A stretch of DNA of 64,000 bases from an uncultured Solirubrobacterales bacterium (GCA_937128795.1 CAKZMQ010000011.1:62001-126000), one strand, 5' to 3'. Shown: positions 40,299 to 48,753, counted from the stretch's first letter. The notes: generated by a model not told the origin, from the letters alone. Program-made: numbers and translations.

Positions 40299-40364
40299 GC
40301 ACCTGGCCGGGAGTTGTGCGGCGAGTCAGATCGGATGATCAGTGCCGCTCCCCGTCGTCTTGGG
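40299..40364 (-). ncRNA. Ribosomal protein L10 leader
   Basis: The minus strand carries CCCAAGACGACGGGGAG and, about 40 bases on, CTCCCGGCCAGGTGC. This reproduces the kink-turn-bearing stem of known L10 leaders (AAGAC on one side, AGGTG on the other) to which the L10-L12 complex binds to repress its own operon. It lies about 90-155 bases before the rplJ start, as expected. Assignment is by eye. Confidence 0.65.
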
Positions 40365-40381
40365 CGAGATCCAGAAAGGTA

Positions 40382-43054
40382 TCAGGAGGACTTATTGGCG
40401 GCCGATTTCTTCGGCGCTGCCTTCTTCTTGGCCGCGGGCTTCTTCTTGGCCGCAGGCTTTTTCTTCTTCGAAGGCCCGGCCGCGCGGCGATCCGCGATCA
40501 GCTCGATCGCGCGCTCCCACGTCAGCGTCTCGACGTCGTCTCCCTTGCGCAGCGAGGCGTTGATCTCGCCGTCGGTCACGTACGGACCAAAGCGACCATC
40601 CTTCATCACGATCGGCTTCTCGCTTACGGGATCGGGCTTGTCGAACTCCTTCAACGGCGGCTTGGCCTGGCGTCCATAGGTTTTCGGCTTCGAGTAGATC
40701 TCGCGGGCCTCGGCTTCGGTCAGTGTCAAGAGCTGTTCCTCGCTCTCGATCGAACGCGAGTCCTTGCCCTTCTTCAGGTACGGGCCATAGCGACCATTCT
40801 GAGCGGTGATCTCCTCGCCATCCTCACCGGTGCCGACGACACGCGGCAGCGAGAGCAGCGTGACCGCCTCGTCGAGCGAAACGGTGTCGAGATCCATCGT
40901 TTTGAAGAGACTGGCCGTGCGCGGCTTCGCGGACTTTGGCGAGCCCTCGGGCAGCGCCTCTGTGACGTACGGGCCGAAGCGGCCGTTGCGCGCGGTGACG
41001 AGCAGGCCGGTCTCTGGGTGTGCACCCAACTCGCGTTCCATTCCGGCGGGCTTGCTCAGCAGCTCCTTCGCCATCTCCAGCGTCAGTTCATCCGGGGGCA
41101 GATCCTCCGGCACGTTGCCACGCGTGGGAACCTCGATGCCCTCGGCGTCCCTGACCATCGGTGGGCCTTCGACGTACGGGCCATAGCGACCGACTCGCAC
41201 GTTGATGTCGTCGCTTAGCTTGAAGGTGGCGAGTTCTCGAGCGTCGATGTCGCCGAGGTCCTCGACCAGGCTCTTGAGGCCGGTGTTGTTGGGGCCGTCG
41301 CCGGTCCAGAAACCCTGCAGTACGTTGATCCGCTGCTCGTCGCCGTTGGCGATCTGGTCGAGCACGCCCTCGAGCTCGGCGGTGAAGTCGTAGTTGACCA
41401 GGCGGGAGAAGTGTTCCTCCATCAAGCGGGTCGCGCTGAAGGCGATCCACGCCGGTACCAACGCAGTGCCCTTCTTGTAGACGTAGCCGCGGTCTTGAAT
41501 TGTGCTGACGATCGAGGCGTAGGTCGAGGGGCGACCGATGCCGCGCTCTTCGAGCTCCTTGATCAAGCTGGCCTCGGTGTAGCGCGCAGGTGGCTTGGTC
41601 TCGTGGCCGACCGGATCAAGCGAGTCTGCCGTCACCGCATCGCCTTCGTCGACGTTCGGCAACTTGGTCTGCGCGTCGTCGGTCTGGCCCTCGCTGGATT
41701 CCTTCTCTGCCACGTAGGCCTTGAGAAATCCGTGGAAGGTGATCGTGCGGCCGCTGGCGCCGAATTCAGCCGCCGCGCCGTCGCTCGAAGTCGCCGCGAC
41801 ACGGATCGAAACCGTGTTGCCCTTGGCGTCCATCATCTGCGAGGCGATCGTGCGCTTCCAGATCAATTCGTAGAGCTTCGCCTCGTCGCCGTTGAGACTG
41901 ACTTGCTTGGGCGTACGAAAGCTCTCGCCCGCAGGTCGGATCGCCTCGTGCGCCTCCTGGGCGTTCGCCGAACCGCCGCTGTACACGCGCGGCGCGTCGG
42001 GCAGGTATTCGGAGCCGTAGAGCTCGGTCACCTGCGAGCGAGCTGCGCGCACGGCGGTTTCAGACAGCGTCACCGAGTCGGTACGCATATAAGTGATGTA
42101 TCCGCCCTCATACAGGCGCTGCGCGACCTGCATCGTGCGCGCCGGCGAGAAGCCGAACTTGCCGGATGCCTCGCGCTGGAGGGTGGTGGTTCTGAATGGG
42201 GCGTATGGCTTGCGCGTGTACGGCTTGGAGTCGACCGATTTGACGCTGAACGGCTGGTCCTTCAATCCGTCCGTGAGCTTGTTCGCCGCATCCTCGTCGA
42301 GGTGCGCCGCGTCGGCCGAAGTGAGCTTGCCGGAGTTGTCGAAGTTCGATCCGGTGGCGACGCGTTTACCGTCGAGCGAGACCAGCTTCGCCGGGAACTT
42401 GCTCGGATCGTGGCCTTCGCCGGCGTCGAAGGTCGCTTCCAGGTCCCAGTACGAGGCGACGTTGAACGCGATCCGCTCGCGTTCGCGTTCGACCACCAAG
42501 CGCGTGGCAACTGACTGAACTCGACCGGCCGAAAGGCCGCTCATGACCTTCTTCCAGAGGACCGGGCTGACTTCGTAGCCATAGAGACGGTCGAGGATGC
42601 GGCGCGTCTCCTGAGCGTCGACGAGGTGCATGTCGACGTCGCGCGGGTTCTCGATCGCGTGCTGCACCGCCGACTTGGTGATCTCGTTGAAGACGATCCG
42701 CTTGACCGGCACCTTAGGCTTGAGCTCATCGAGCAGGTGCCAAGCGATCGCCTCGCCTTCGCGGTCCTCATCGGTCGCGAGTACGAGCTCGTCGGCATCC
42801 TTCAGAAGCTTTTTCAGCTTGGCCATCTGCTTCTTCTTCTCGGCAGAGACCACGTAGATCGGCTCGAATGACTCGTCGACGTTCACACCCAGACGCGCCC
42901 ATGACTTGCCGGCATATGCGGCCGGTACCTCGTCGGCGCCGCGCGGCAGATCGCGGATGTGGCCGACCGACGAATCGACGACGTACTCATCACCGAGATA
43001 CCCGGCGATGCTTTTGACCTTGTTCGGCGACTCGACAATTACGAGCTTGGACAA
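40382..43054 (-). CDS. topA: DNA topoisomerase I (type IA)
   Basis: This is an 890-residue topoisomerase. It has an N-terminal TOPRIM domain (SKLVIVESPNKVKSIAGYLG, LATDEDREGEAIAWHL) and the active-site tyrosine region GYITYMRTDSVTLSETAV. Instead of zinc-ribbon modules, the C-terminus has four repeated NGRFGPYV/KDGRFGPYVTDG-type modules, as in other actinobacterial TopA. It ends in a Lys/Ala-rich tail (KKKKPAAKKKPAAKKKAAPK) that probably binds DNA. It relaxes negative supercoils. Its position between rplA and rplJ is unusual. The rplA terminator upstream implies its own promoter in 43055-43293, where I see no other gene. Confidence 0.98.
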   Translation of the reverse strand: MSKLVIVESPNKVKSIAGYLGDEYVVDSSVGHIRDLPRGADEVPAAYAGKSWARLGVNVDESFEPIYVVSAEKKKQMAKLKKLLKDADELVLATDEDREGEAIAWHLLDELKPKVPVKRIVFNEITKSAVQHAIENPRDVDMHLVDAQETRRILDRLYGYEVSPVLWKKVMSGLSAGRVQSVATRLVVERERERIAFNVASYWDLEATFDAGEGHDPSKFPAKLVSLDGKRVATGSNFDNSGKLTSADAAHLDEDAANKLTDGLKDQPFSVKSVDSKPYTRKPYAPFRTTTLQREASGKFGFSPARTMQVAQRLYEGGYITYMRTDSVTLSETAVRAARSQVTELYGSEYLPDAPRVYSGGSANAQEAHEAIRPAGESFRTPKQVSLNGDEAKLYELIWKRTIASQMMDAKGNTVSIRVAATSSDGAAAEFGASGRTITFHGFLKAYVAEKESSEGQTDDAQTKLPNVDEGDAVTADSLDPVGHETKPPARYTEASLIKELEERGIGRPSTYASIVSTIQDRGYVYKKGTALVPAWIAFSATRLMEEHFSRLVNYDFTAELEGVLDQIANGDEQRINVLQGFWTGDGPNNTGLKSLVEDLGDIDARELATFKLSDDINVRVGRYGPYVEGPPMVRDAEGIEVPTRGNVPEDLPPDELTLEMAKELLSKPAGMERELGAHPETGLLVTARNGRFGPYVTEALPEGSPKSAKPRTASLFKTMDLDTVSLDEAVTLLSLPRVVGTGEDGEEITAQNGRYGPYLKKGKDSRSIESEEQLLTLTEAEAREIYSKPKTYGRQAKPPLKEFDKPDPVSEKPIVMKDGRFGPYVTDGEINASLRKGDDVETLTWERAIELIADRRAAGPSKKKKPAAKKKPAAKKKAAPKKSAANKSS

Positions 43055-43293
43055 AACGAAAAACCTTTCCAGCGGTCGTGCTCAGTTGCTTCCATGGACC
43101 GCCGCGGCACACCGTAGCGGCAGTTAAACGAAATCGTCACACCATGCATTCCAGATGTGTGGATTATGTACCCATCACTTTCCAGCAAACACCACCTGCG
43201 TCAAATTCGGCCCAAAGTCCCGACAGGCAACTCCCGTGTCCCTGCCAGTCCGGTCGCCGATTTGACTCGAGGTGGTTCGTCTTCTAGTACCGC
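43055..43293 (-). promoter_or_regulatory. topA upstream region without a gene
   Basis: There is no credible gene between the rplA terminator and topA. The topA promoter should be here, but I cannot place convincing minus-35 and minus-10 hexamers. Confidence 0.3.
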
Positions 43294-43332
43294 AAAAACG
43301 CCGAGGTCCCGCCGTGCAGGGCGGGACCTCGG
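43294..43332 (-). terminator. Rho-independent terminator after rplA
   Basis: A 13-base stem (CCGAGGTCCCGCC at 43301-43313, complement at 43320-43332) with a 6-base loop is followed on the minus strand by CGTTTTTG. It starts 31 bases after the rplA stop and should end the rpmG-secE-nusG-rplK-rplA transcript. Confidence 0.9.
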
Positions 43333-43362
43333 AGTGAAACTTGCTTGCTAACGGAGTGGCCG

Positions 43363-44079
43363 CTAGGCAGCGACGGCGTCTTCGAGAATGTCGCGCGTCT
43401 TGCTGGTGTCGACGCGGATCCCGGGGCCCATCGTCGTCGTCAGCGTGATCGTGTGGAGGTACTTGCCCTTTGCCGACTGCGGCTTGGCACGCATGATCTC
43501 CTCCATCAACGTCGCGTAGTTCTCGAGCAGCGCCTCTTCGGTGAAGGATGCTTTTCCAATCGTGCTGTGGACGATGCCCTGGCGGTCGGTGCGGTACTCG
43601 ACCTTTCCGGCCTTCGCCTCTTCGACCGCCTGCTTGACGTTGGGTGTGACGGTGCCGACCTTCGGGTTCGGCATCTTGCCCATCGGGCCGAGCACGCGGC
43701 CCAGGCCACCGACGACCGGCATCATGTCCGGAGTCGCGATGACTGTGTCGAAGTCCGTGAGTCCTTCCTCCATCTTCTTGGCAAGATCCTCGGCGCCGAC
43801 GTAGTCGGCTCCGGCGGCCTCGGCGTCAGCGGCTGCGTCGCCCTTGGCGAACACGGCGATCTTGACTTCCTTGCCCAGGCCCTGCGGAAACGTGATCGTG
43901 CCGCGCAGTTGCTCCTCGGCGTGGCGCACGTTCAGACCGGTGCGAATGTGCACCTCGACGGTCTCGTCGAACTTGGCGCGCTGAAAGCTCTTGACGTGCG
44001 TGATCGCCTCGCGGGGGTCGTATTCCTTCTCGCGGTTGATCGCGTTGTACTTCTCGTTGTAACCCTTGCCTCTAGCCAT
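43363..44079 (-). CDS. rplA: 50S ribosomal protein L1
   Basis: This is a 238-residue L1, the usual length. Typical segments are [46 protein letters not shown] and [27 protein letters not shown]. Its ATG follows the rplK stop with no gap. L1 binds 23S rRNA at the mobile L1 stalk and helps release deacylated tRNA. It is the last gene before a strong terminator. Confidence 0.98.
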   Translation of the reverse strand: MARGKGYNEKYNAINREKEYDPREAITHVKSFQRAKFDETVEVHIRTGLNVRHAEEQLRGTITFPQGLGKEVKIAVFAKGDAAADAEAAGADYVGAEDLAKKMEEGLTDFDTVIATPDMMPVVGGLGRVLGPMGKMPNPKVGTVTPNVKQAVEEAKAGKVEYRTDRQGIVHSTIGKASFTEEALLENYATLMEEIMRAKPQSAKGKYLHTITLTTTMGPGIRVDTSKTRDILEDAVAA

Positions 44080-44502
44080 CTAGACCACATCCACTCCCAT
44101 CGAACGGGCGGTGCCGGCGATGATCTTGGCTGCGGCATCGATGTCGTTCGCGTTTAGGTCTTGCATCTTCTTCTCCGCGATGTCGCGAATCTGGGACTCG
44201 GAAATCTCGCCGACCTTCTCCAGGTGCGGCACGCCCGAGCCCTTCTGCAAGTTGATTGCCTGCTTGATCAAGACTGCCGCGGGCGGCGTCTTGGTGATGA
44301 ACGTGAACGAGCGATCCTCGTAGACGGTGATCTCGACGGGGATCGTCGTGCCGTTGTCCTGCTGCGTCTGCGCGTTGAACGCCTTGCAGAAGTCCATGAT
44401 GTTGACGCCGTGCTGACCGAGCGCCGGGCCGACCGGTGGTGCCGGGTTGGCCTGTCCACCTGGGACCTGCAGCTTGATGAGTGTCATTACTTTCTTGGCC
44501 AT
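44080..44502 (-). CDS. rplK: 50S ribosomal protein L11
   Basis: This is a 140-residue L11. Conserved parts include [56 protein letters not shown] and [30 protein letters not shown]. It binds the GTPase-associated centre of 23S rRNA. It lies 38 bases downstream of nusG and is contiguous with rplA. Confidence 0.98.
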   Translation of the reverse strand: MAKKVMTLIKLQVPGGQANPAPPVGPALGQHGVNIMDFCKAFNAQTQQDNGTTIPVEITVYEDRSFTFITKTPPAAVLIKQAINLQKGSGVPHLEKVGEISESQIRDIAEKKMQDLNANDIDAAAKIIAGTARSMGVDVV

Positions 44503-44540
44503 TAGGAAACCTTCGCTGTGCTTATTCGAAAAAGGCCCTC

Positions 44541-45122
44541 TTACGAGACCTTTTTCACCTGGTCGTACCCAACCTCAACCGGAGTCTCCCGGCCAAAGAT
44601 CGAGACAAGTACTTTGAGTTTGTGCGCGTCTTCGTTGATTTCGGCAATCTCGCCGGAGAAATCTGAAAGCGGACCGGAGACGACCTTGACGGTCTCGCCA
44701 ATACTGAACTGAGCGGCTGCCGGCTGCGCCTTGGCTGCGGTGCCGCCCGATGCTGCGCCGCTTCCGGCGCCGGCGGTCGAGGACGCGGCAACATTGGCAT
44801 TCGCCAGCAGGCGGTCGATCTCGCTCTGCGCAAGCGGCACCGGGTCTGTCTGCGAACCGACGAAGCCGGTCACGCCGGGCGTGCCTTTGACCACGCCCCA
44901 TGAGTCTTCATTGAGCTCCATGTTCACGAGCAGGTAGCCCGGCATCGTGCGAACTTCCTTCTCGACCTTCTGGTTGTCCTTGACCTCGGTCACGGTCTCC
45001 GTTGGGATCACGATGCGGCGGATCGCCGCGTTCTGCTTCATCGAGATGATGCGGTGCTCAAGGTTTTGTTTGACCTTGTTCTCGTGACCGGAGTATGTGT
45101 TGATTGCGTACCAGGAAAACAT
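44541..45122 (-). CDS. nusG: Transcription termination/antitermination protein NusG
   Basis: This is a 193-residue NusG. It has an N-terminal NGN domain ([22 protein letters not shown] ... [30 protein letters not shown]) and a C-terminal KOW domain ([54 protein letters not shown]). The linker between them is lengthened by a Gly/Ala/Ser-rich stretch of about 30 residues ([13 protein letters not shown]...). NusG binds RNA polymerase and couples it to Rho or the ribosome. It lies 67 bases downstream of secE. Confidence 0.97.
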   Translation of the reverse strand: MFSWYAINTYSGHENKVKQNLEHRIISMKQNAAIRRIVIPTETVTEVKDNQKVEKEVRTMPGYLLVNMELNEDSWGVVKGTPGVTGFVGSQTDPVPLAQSEIDRLLANANVAASSTAGAGSGAASGGTAAKAQPAAAQFSIGETVKVVSGPLSDFSGEIAEINEDAHKLKVLVSIFGRETPVEVGYDQVKKVS

Positions 45123-45189
45123 CAGAGGGGTCTTTCTAAAGGGGAGTGGCTAAAGGTAAAACTGAAGGCTTGTTCAGAAAAAGGCTGGG

Positions 45190-45600
45190 TTAGAAGAGGA
45201 GAAAATCGACGACGCGGTTGGCGGCCCAGTCGATCACGCCGAGGTAGACACCGGCAATGATCACGAAGCCGATCACGATCGAAGTCATCGTTGTCATCTG
45301 CTTGCGGTCCGGCCATTGCACGCGGCGTAGTTCGGCCCACGACGAGCGCAGGAAGGTGCGCAGACGGCCCTTATGCTTGGGCTCGTTGGTCTGGCCCTTC
45401 GTCTTCGACGGGCCTTCGGGCTTGAGCTTGGCGGTGCGCTTGATCTCTTCGGCTGCGTCGACAGAGGCGTTTGCCTGCACCGTGCCTTCGTTCTCGGGCG
45501 GTGCGCCCGCACCGGAATCGATCGGCTGGCCGCCGGCCTTCTGCTGACGTGCCTCTTGGCGCGCCTTGCGCTGCTTCGCCTTTTTGCGGTTACGAGCCAC
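45190..45600 (-). CDS. secE: Preprotein translocase subunit SecE with N-terminal extension
   Basis: This is a 136-residue protein starting with GTG 45600. The last 60 residues are typical SecE: RTFLRSSWAELRRVQWPDRKQ followed by a single membrane helix (TSIVIGFVIIAGVYLGVIDWAANRVVDFLLF). The first 75 residues are a charged, Lys/Gln/Ala-rich cytoplasmic extension, as in many actinobacteria. SecE clamps SecY in the translocon. It lies between rpmG (6-base gap) and nusG. Confidence 0.95.
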   Translation of the reverse strand: MARNRKKAKQRKARQEARQQKAGGQPIDSGAGAPPENEGTVQANASVDAAEEIKRTAKLKPEGPSKTKGQTNEPKHKGRLRTFLRSSWAELRRVQWPDRKQMTTMTSIVIGFVIIAGVYLGVIDWAANRVVDFLLF

Positions 45601-45606
45601 GAGGGA

Positions 45607-45771
45607 CTACCTCGTCTCCTTATGGGGAGTGTGGTTTCCGCACCAACGGCAGTACTTTTTCATCTCGATGCGGTCGGGATTGTTCCGCTTCGATTTGTTT
45701 GTCTGGTAGTTGTGGCGCTTGCACTCTTCGCAAGCGAGCGTCACAGCGATTCTTACGTCTCCGCGTGCCAT
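45607..45771 (-). CDS. rpmG: 50S ribosomal protein L33
   Basis: This is a 54-residue protein read directly from the minus strand between ATG 45771 and TAG 45607: [20 protein letters not shown], then [20 protein letters not shown] and [14 protein letters not shown]. It is the zinc-binding form of L33 with two CxxC pairs (CEEC and CRWC). It is the usual neighbour of secE-nusG and probably the first gene of the rpmG-secE-nusG-rplK-rplA transcript. It is shorter than most annotated genes here, so easily missed. Confidence 0.95.
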   Translation of the reverse strand: MARGDVRIAVTLACEECKRHNYQTNKSKRNNPDRIEMKKYCRWCGNHTPHKETR

Positions 45772-46006
45772 ATCTCTTTAACTGTCGATGGATTGCCCCG
45801 TTCCAGCCTGGCCACCCCCGTTGGTCAATCCTTCGGTCAAAAGCACCGAGCGGACCGACGAAAACTAATCGAGCGGGCAGTAATCGAACGGGCAAAGAAA
45901 AATCCCCCACCAGAAGGCGCGAGGATGCCGAAAGTTTAGCGCGTAGTGAGTCCATGCCACGGGCCGAGCGCTGCACTGCATCGCATGGGTCGCGATCGCT
46001 GCGGCT
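45772..46006. promoter_or_regulatory. Divergent region between rpmG and the methyltransferase
   Basis: There is no gene here, and no tRNA although tRNA genes often lie beside rpmG-secE. The rpmG promoter must be here; on the minus strand two TTGACC hexamers (around 45820-45840) are minus-35 candidates without a clear minus-10. Confidence 0.3.
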
Positions 46007-46035
46007 TTGTACGTCATACCATACAAACGTATGTT
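46007..46035 (+). promoter_or_regulatory. Promoter and palindrome before the methyltransferase gene
   Basis: TTGTAC (46007-46012), 17 bases, TATGTT (46030-46035) form a good sigma-70 type promoter 15 bases before the ATG 46051. The palindrome CATAC-AAAC-GTATG (46020-46033) overlaps the minus-10 and is a likely repressor site. Confidence 0.6.
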
Positions 46036-46050
46036 ACTATTGGCCAAGCG

Positions 46051-46806
46051 ATGACGCCACACGAATGGAACGCAACCGATTACGACGCCACCAATGCCGG
46101 CATCATCGAGCTCGGGCTGGAAGTGCTTGATCGGCTGGAGCTGACCGGCAATGAGACGGTCGTTGACGCCGGCTGCGGAACGGGCGTTCTGACCGAAAAA
46201 CTGGTCGAACAGCTGCCCCGCGGGCACGTGATCGCCGTCGACGCGTCACAGAAAATGGTCGAACAGGCCGAGCAACGCTTCGCAGACAACGAGGACGTCG
46301 AGGTGATCCTCTGCGATCTGCTCGATCTGGACCTCGACGGCAAGCTCGTCGACGCGGTCTTCAGCACAGCAACGCTGCACTGGGTGCTCGACCACGAGCA
46401 GTTGTTCCGAAACTTCTATGGCGTGCTCAAGCCCGGGGGACGGCTCGTGGCCCAATGCGGTGGCGACGGGAACATCGCCGAGATCCAGCGTGCTTATCTG
46501 GCGGCCGCCGGTGTCGAACCGTTCGTCGACTTCGTCGGTGATTTCGTCCCGACGTTCTTCGCCGACCCCGACGACACCGAACGACGGCTGCTGGACGCGG
46601 GATTCCGATCGGCGGACTGCTGGCTCGAGGATCGCCCGATCGTGCCGGAAGACAAGGCCAAACACCTGCGCGAAATCGTCCTCGGTTCACACATGCAACG
46701 CCTACCAGAAGAGCTACAGGAGTCGTTCGCCGAAACCGTCGAGCAGATACTTGGCGACTGGGAGAGCGTTGGCTACGTGCGGCTGAACATCGACGCCACG
46801 GCCTAG
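46051..46806 (+). CDS. Class I SAM-dependent methyltransferase
   Basis: This protein has 251 residues from ATG 46051; the longer open frame to 45946 runs through the promoter and is rejected. The SAM-binding Rossmann motifs are clear: VVDAGCGTGVLTEKLVEQL (motif I), VIAVDASQKMVEQAEQRF (acidic end of beta-2), VILCDLLDLDLDGKLVDAVFSTATLHWVLDHEQLF and GVLKPGGRLVAQCGG. The pattern resembles trans-aconitate methyltransferase or related small-molecule enzymes. The substrate is unknown. It is a single gene under its own promoter. Confidence 0.88.
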   Translation: MTPHEWNATDYDATNAGIIELGLEVLDRLELTGNETVVDAGCGTGVLTEKLVEQLPRGHVIAVDASQKMVEQAEQRFADNEDVEVILCDLLDLDLDGKLVDAVFSTATLHWVLDHEQLFRNFYGVLKPGGRLVAQCGGDGNIAEIQRAYLAAAGVEPFVDFVGDFVPTFFADPDDTERRLLDAGFRSADCWLEDRPIVPEDKAKHLREIVLGSHMQRLPEELQESFAETVEQILGDWESVGYVRLNIDATA

Positions 46807-46810
46807 CTGG

Positions 46811-47107
46811 CTAACGCCGCCTGAGGTGATTTCGCACCGCCGCGAAGTGCGCGGCGAGGCCGATTCCCCAGCCCAACAGCACAAAAACGAACCATGGATA
46901 TGACGTGCCGTCGTTCAACTGCCAGACCATCGCCCAGATGACGATCAGCAGTAAGTTGACCGCGACGAAAACGGTGGCGTGGATGCTGAAAGCGGTGCGG
47001 CTGCCCGATTCGAGTTGACGTTGGCGCTTCTGCCGTTTGGCGTCCTTCTCCTCTTGTTCTGCGGCCTGCACCCGTTCGACGGCGCGAGCGAAGGGATCGT
47101 CGTTCAT
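46811..47107 (-). CDS. 2TM-domain membrane protein
   Basis: This protein has 98 residues from ATG 47107, which overlaps the PadR gene's TGA (ATGA). The N-terminal third is a charged helix (RVQAAEQEEKDAKRQKRQRQ). Two membrane helices follow (FSIHATVFVAVNLLLIVIWAMVW and WFVFVLLGWGIGLAAHFAAV), and a basic RNHLRRR ends it. This is the arrangement of the 2TM (DUF) family often encoded beside PadR or histidine-kinase genes. Function is unknown; as the last gene of the cyclase-PadR-2TM operon it may be the membrane component or target controlled by PadR. A longer frame upstream lacks coding character. Confidence 0.82.
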   Translation of the reverse strand: MNDDPFARAVERVQAAEQEEKDAKRQKRQRQLESGSRTAFSIHATVFVAVNLLLIVIWAMVWQLNDGTSYPWFVFVLLGWGIGLAAHFAAVRNHLRRR

Positions 47108-47577
47108 CGTTTGCTCCTCTGTTGCTTCTTGCGTGGTTTCGATGGATTGAGTTGTTCGATCTCGGCGGCCGCGCGGTCGAGAATTTCTGCCGCCGCGCTC
47201 GGGTCGACGCGGCCATTCAATGGCGAGAGTCGCGCCTTGAAAGTCGTCAGCGCGGAATCGAGCGATTCGCCATCGGCCAGGCGAACCTGCAGGCGCAACT
47301 CGATCAGCGCGAGCATCTCGGCCCTGTCGGCAAGTGCCTGCTCGCCGGACTTCGTGATCCGGTAGACGGTCCTGTCTTCGACGGCCTCGCCGGCGATCAA
47401 GCCCTCCGTCTGAAGAGCCTCGATCGCGGGATAGACGCTGCCCGGTGAGGCGCGGTAACGCGGGCCGAAAAGGCGCGTCAGCTCGGACATGATCTCGTAG
47501 CCATGGCGCGGGTGTTCGGCGACCAGCGCGAGCAGAACGAGCGGCAGCTCTCCGTGTTTGAAGAATCGGCGCGACAT
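47104..47577 (-). CDS. PadR-family transcriptional regulator
   Basis: This is a 157-residue protein. The N-terminal winged helix is typical of PadR: FFKHGELPLVLLALVAEHPRHGYEIMSELTRLFG, then YRASPGSVYPAIEALQTEGLIAGEAVEDRTVYRITKSGEQALADR. A helical dimerisation part and a basic tail (RKKQQRSKR) complete it. It lies 9 bases downstream of the cyclase gene and overlaps the 2TM gene by 4 bases. PadR proteins usually repress neighbouring membrane or stress genes on ligand loss, so control of this operon is the likely role. Confidence 0.92.
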   Translation of the reverse strand: MSRRFFKHGELPLVLLALVAEHPRHGYEIMSELTRLFGPRYRASPGSVYPAIEALQTEGLIAGEAVEDRTVYRITKSGEQALADRAEMLALIELRLQVRLADGESLDSALTTFKARLSPLNGRVDPSAAAEILDRAAAEIEQLNPSKPRKKQQRSKR

Positions 47578-47586
47578 GGTGATCCC

Positions 47587-48345
47587 CTAGCCGAGCTGAA
47601 ACGCTTCGACGGGGCGCGGGATGCCTTTCAGATGCAGTTTTCCAAGCGGCTGCGGTCGCTCGGGGCGCGCAGAATCTGCTTGCTGGTCGGCAAGTTCGCG
47701 CACGTGCGCTGAGACGATCGTCTCGCCCGCGTCGGCGCGGTCGCAAAGTCGGCTGGCCACGATGACGGTCGTGCCGAAGTAGTCGCCGTGTTCGCGCAAC
47801 AGCTCGCCCGCGTGGACGCCAATGCGCAGTCCGAGGTTGTCCGCGTCGGCATCCACCGCCTCCTGCATCTGCTGCGCGCAGTCAAGTGCTGCGGCCGGGT
47901 CGGCGAACAACACCATCAGCCCGTCGCCGAGATTCTTGACTTCACGGCCGCCATGCTGGTCGATCGATCCGCGCAGCAGGGCGAAGTGTCGTTTGCGGCA
48001 ATCGTGCGCCGCCGCCTCGCCCAGTTCGGCGATCATCTCTGTGGATCCAACGATGTCGGTAAACATCACGGCCGATGAGCTCGGCATTCGGCCGCGCTGC
48101 TCCAGGGCGGCGAGACCGGCGCGGGTGGCATGAAAGTGCTCGACACCGTCTTTGAAGTCGCTCTCGACGAGGCCTTCCGCGATCAGCGTCCTCAGACCGT
48201 GCTCGACGCGGTTCGCCACGCGACGAACTGGGTGCGTGCGACGCAGGCGGTTGGTGAGCTGACGCTGCGTGGTCGTGCCAAAGCTGGTCAGCTCGAGGAT
48301 TTCGAGGAGCAGTTCGGCAGCGTCTGGTTTGCGGGAAGTCGGCAT
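47587..48345 (-). CDS. Winged-helix / class III nucleotidyl cyclase-like protein
   Basis: This is a 252-residue protein. Residues 1-85 look like a winged helix (RQLTNRLRRTHPVRRVANRVEHGLRTLIAEGLVESDF ... FHATRAGLAALEQ). Residues 90-250 form a class III cyclase domain with metal-binding aspartates in VMFTDIVGST and NLGDGLMVLF and the adenine-selecting Lys in VKNLGDG. The transition-state Asn, normally in G-x2-VN-x-AAR, is replaced: the sequence is FGTTVIVASRL, with Ile at the Asn position and the Arg kept. It may be of low activity or a nucleotide sensor. It heads the cyclase-PadR-2TM operon behind a promoter with tandem repeats. Confidence 0.85.
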   Translation of the reverse strand: MPTSRKPDAAELLLEILELTSFGTTTQRQLTNRLRRTHPVRRVANRVEHGLRTLIAEGLVESDFKDGVEHFHATRAGLAALEQRGRMPSSSAVMFTDIVGSTEMIAELGEAAAHDCRKRHFALLRGSIDQHGGREVKNLGDGLMVLFADPAAALDCAQQMQEAVDADADNLGLRIGVHAGELLREHGDYFGTTVIVASRLCDRADAGETIVSAHVRELADQQADSARPERPQPLGKLHLKGIPRPVEAFQLG

Positions 48346-48355
48346 CGTCGGAGAG

Positions 48356-48403
48356 TTACGAAACTCTTACGCAAGACTATACCGAAACTATTACGAAAGT
48401 CAA
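48356..48403 (-). promoter_or_regulatory. Cyclase-operon promoter embedded in tandem repeats
   Basis: On the minus strand TTGACT (48398-48403), 16 bases, TATAGT (48376-48381) form a strong promoter. The same DNA on the plus strand consists of four imperfect 11-13-base units (TTACGAAACT, TTACGCAAGACT, TACCGAAACT, TTACGAAAGT), probably regulator-binding sites covering the promoter. Confidence 0.65.
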
Positions 48404-48487
48404 GTGTGAGATCGTGCACAAACCGCGCCCGCTACTTTTCAGGCGACTATTTGAACGATGTTCAACAACTTCGATCGGGGTACCTAC

Positions 48488-48745
48488 ATGTCCAGCAAGA
48501 TCACGTCACTCGCCGGCCTAGGGCTTGCAGCCACCGGCGCCGCGCACTTCGTCGCGCCACAGCTGTTCGAACCGATCACCAAGCCGGTATTCCCAGAGAA
48601 CACCAGCACGTGGATCATGCGCAACGGTGCGTCAGAGCTGGCGATCGGCCTTGCCATCGCGGTTCCGGCGACGCGCAAGCTCGGCTTCGCTGGACTCGCG
48701 GCGTACGGTGCGCACCTGGGTTCGCGCGCAGCCAGCGCAGCCTAA
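48488..48745 (+). CDS. Small membrane protein, DoxX-like
   Basis: This protein has 85 residues from ATG 48488; an ATG ten codons upstream is possible. It has three hydrophobic stretches (ITSLAGLGLAATGAAHFV, ELAIGLAIAVPA, LGFAGLAAYGAHLG) and the central PQLFEPITKPVFPENTSTWIMRNGA segment. This resembles short actinobacterial membrane proteins distantly related to DoxX/DUF4267. Function is unknown. It is divergent from the cyclase operon and shares its control region, so it may respond to the same regulator. Confidence 0.6.
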   Translation: MSSKITSLAGLGLAATGAAHFVAPQLFEPITKPVFPENTSTWIMRNGASELAIGLAIAVPATRKLGFAGLAAYGAHLGSRAASAA

Positions 48746-48753
48746 GAAATCCG

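Noticed and set aside
45772..46006. tRNA gene beside rpmG
   Set aside because: tRNA genes often occur there, but no T-loop (GTTCGA-type) with matching acceptor arms is visible on either strand.
46811..47746. A 311-codon reading that would include the 2TM protein
   Set aside because: Only the last 98 codons are protein-like; the rest is out-of-frame shadow of the PadR and cyclase genes. The ATG at 47107 overlapping the PadR stop is the proper start.
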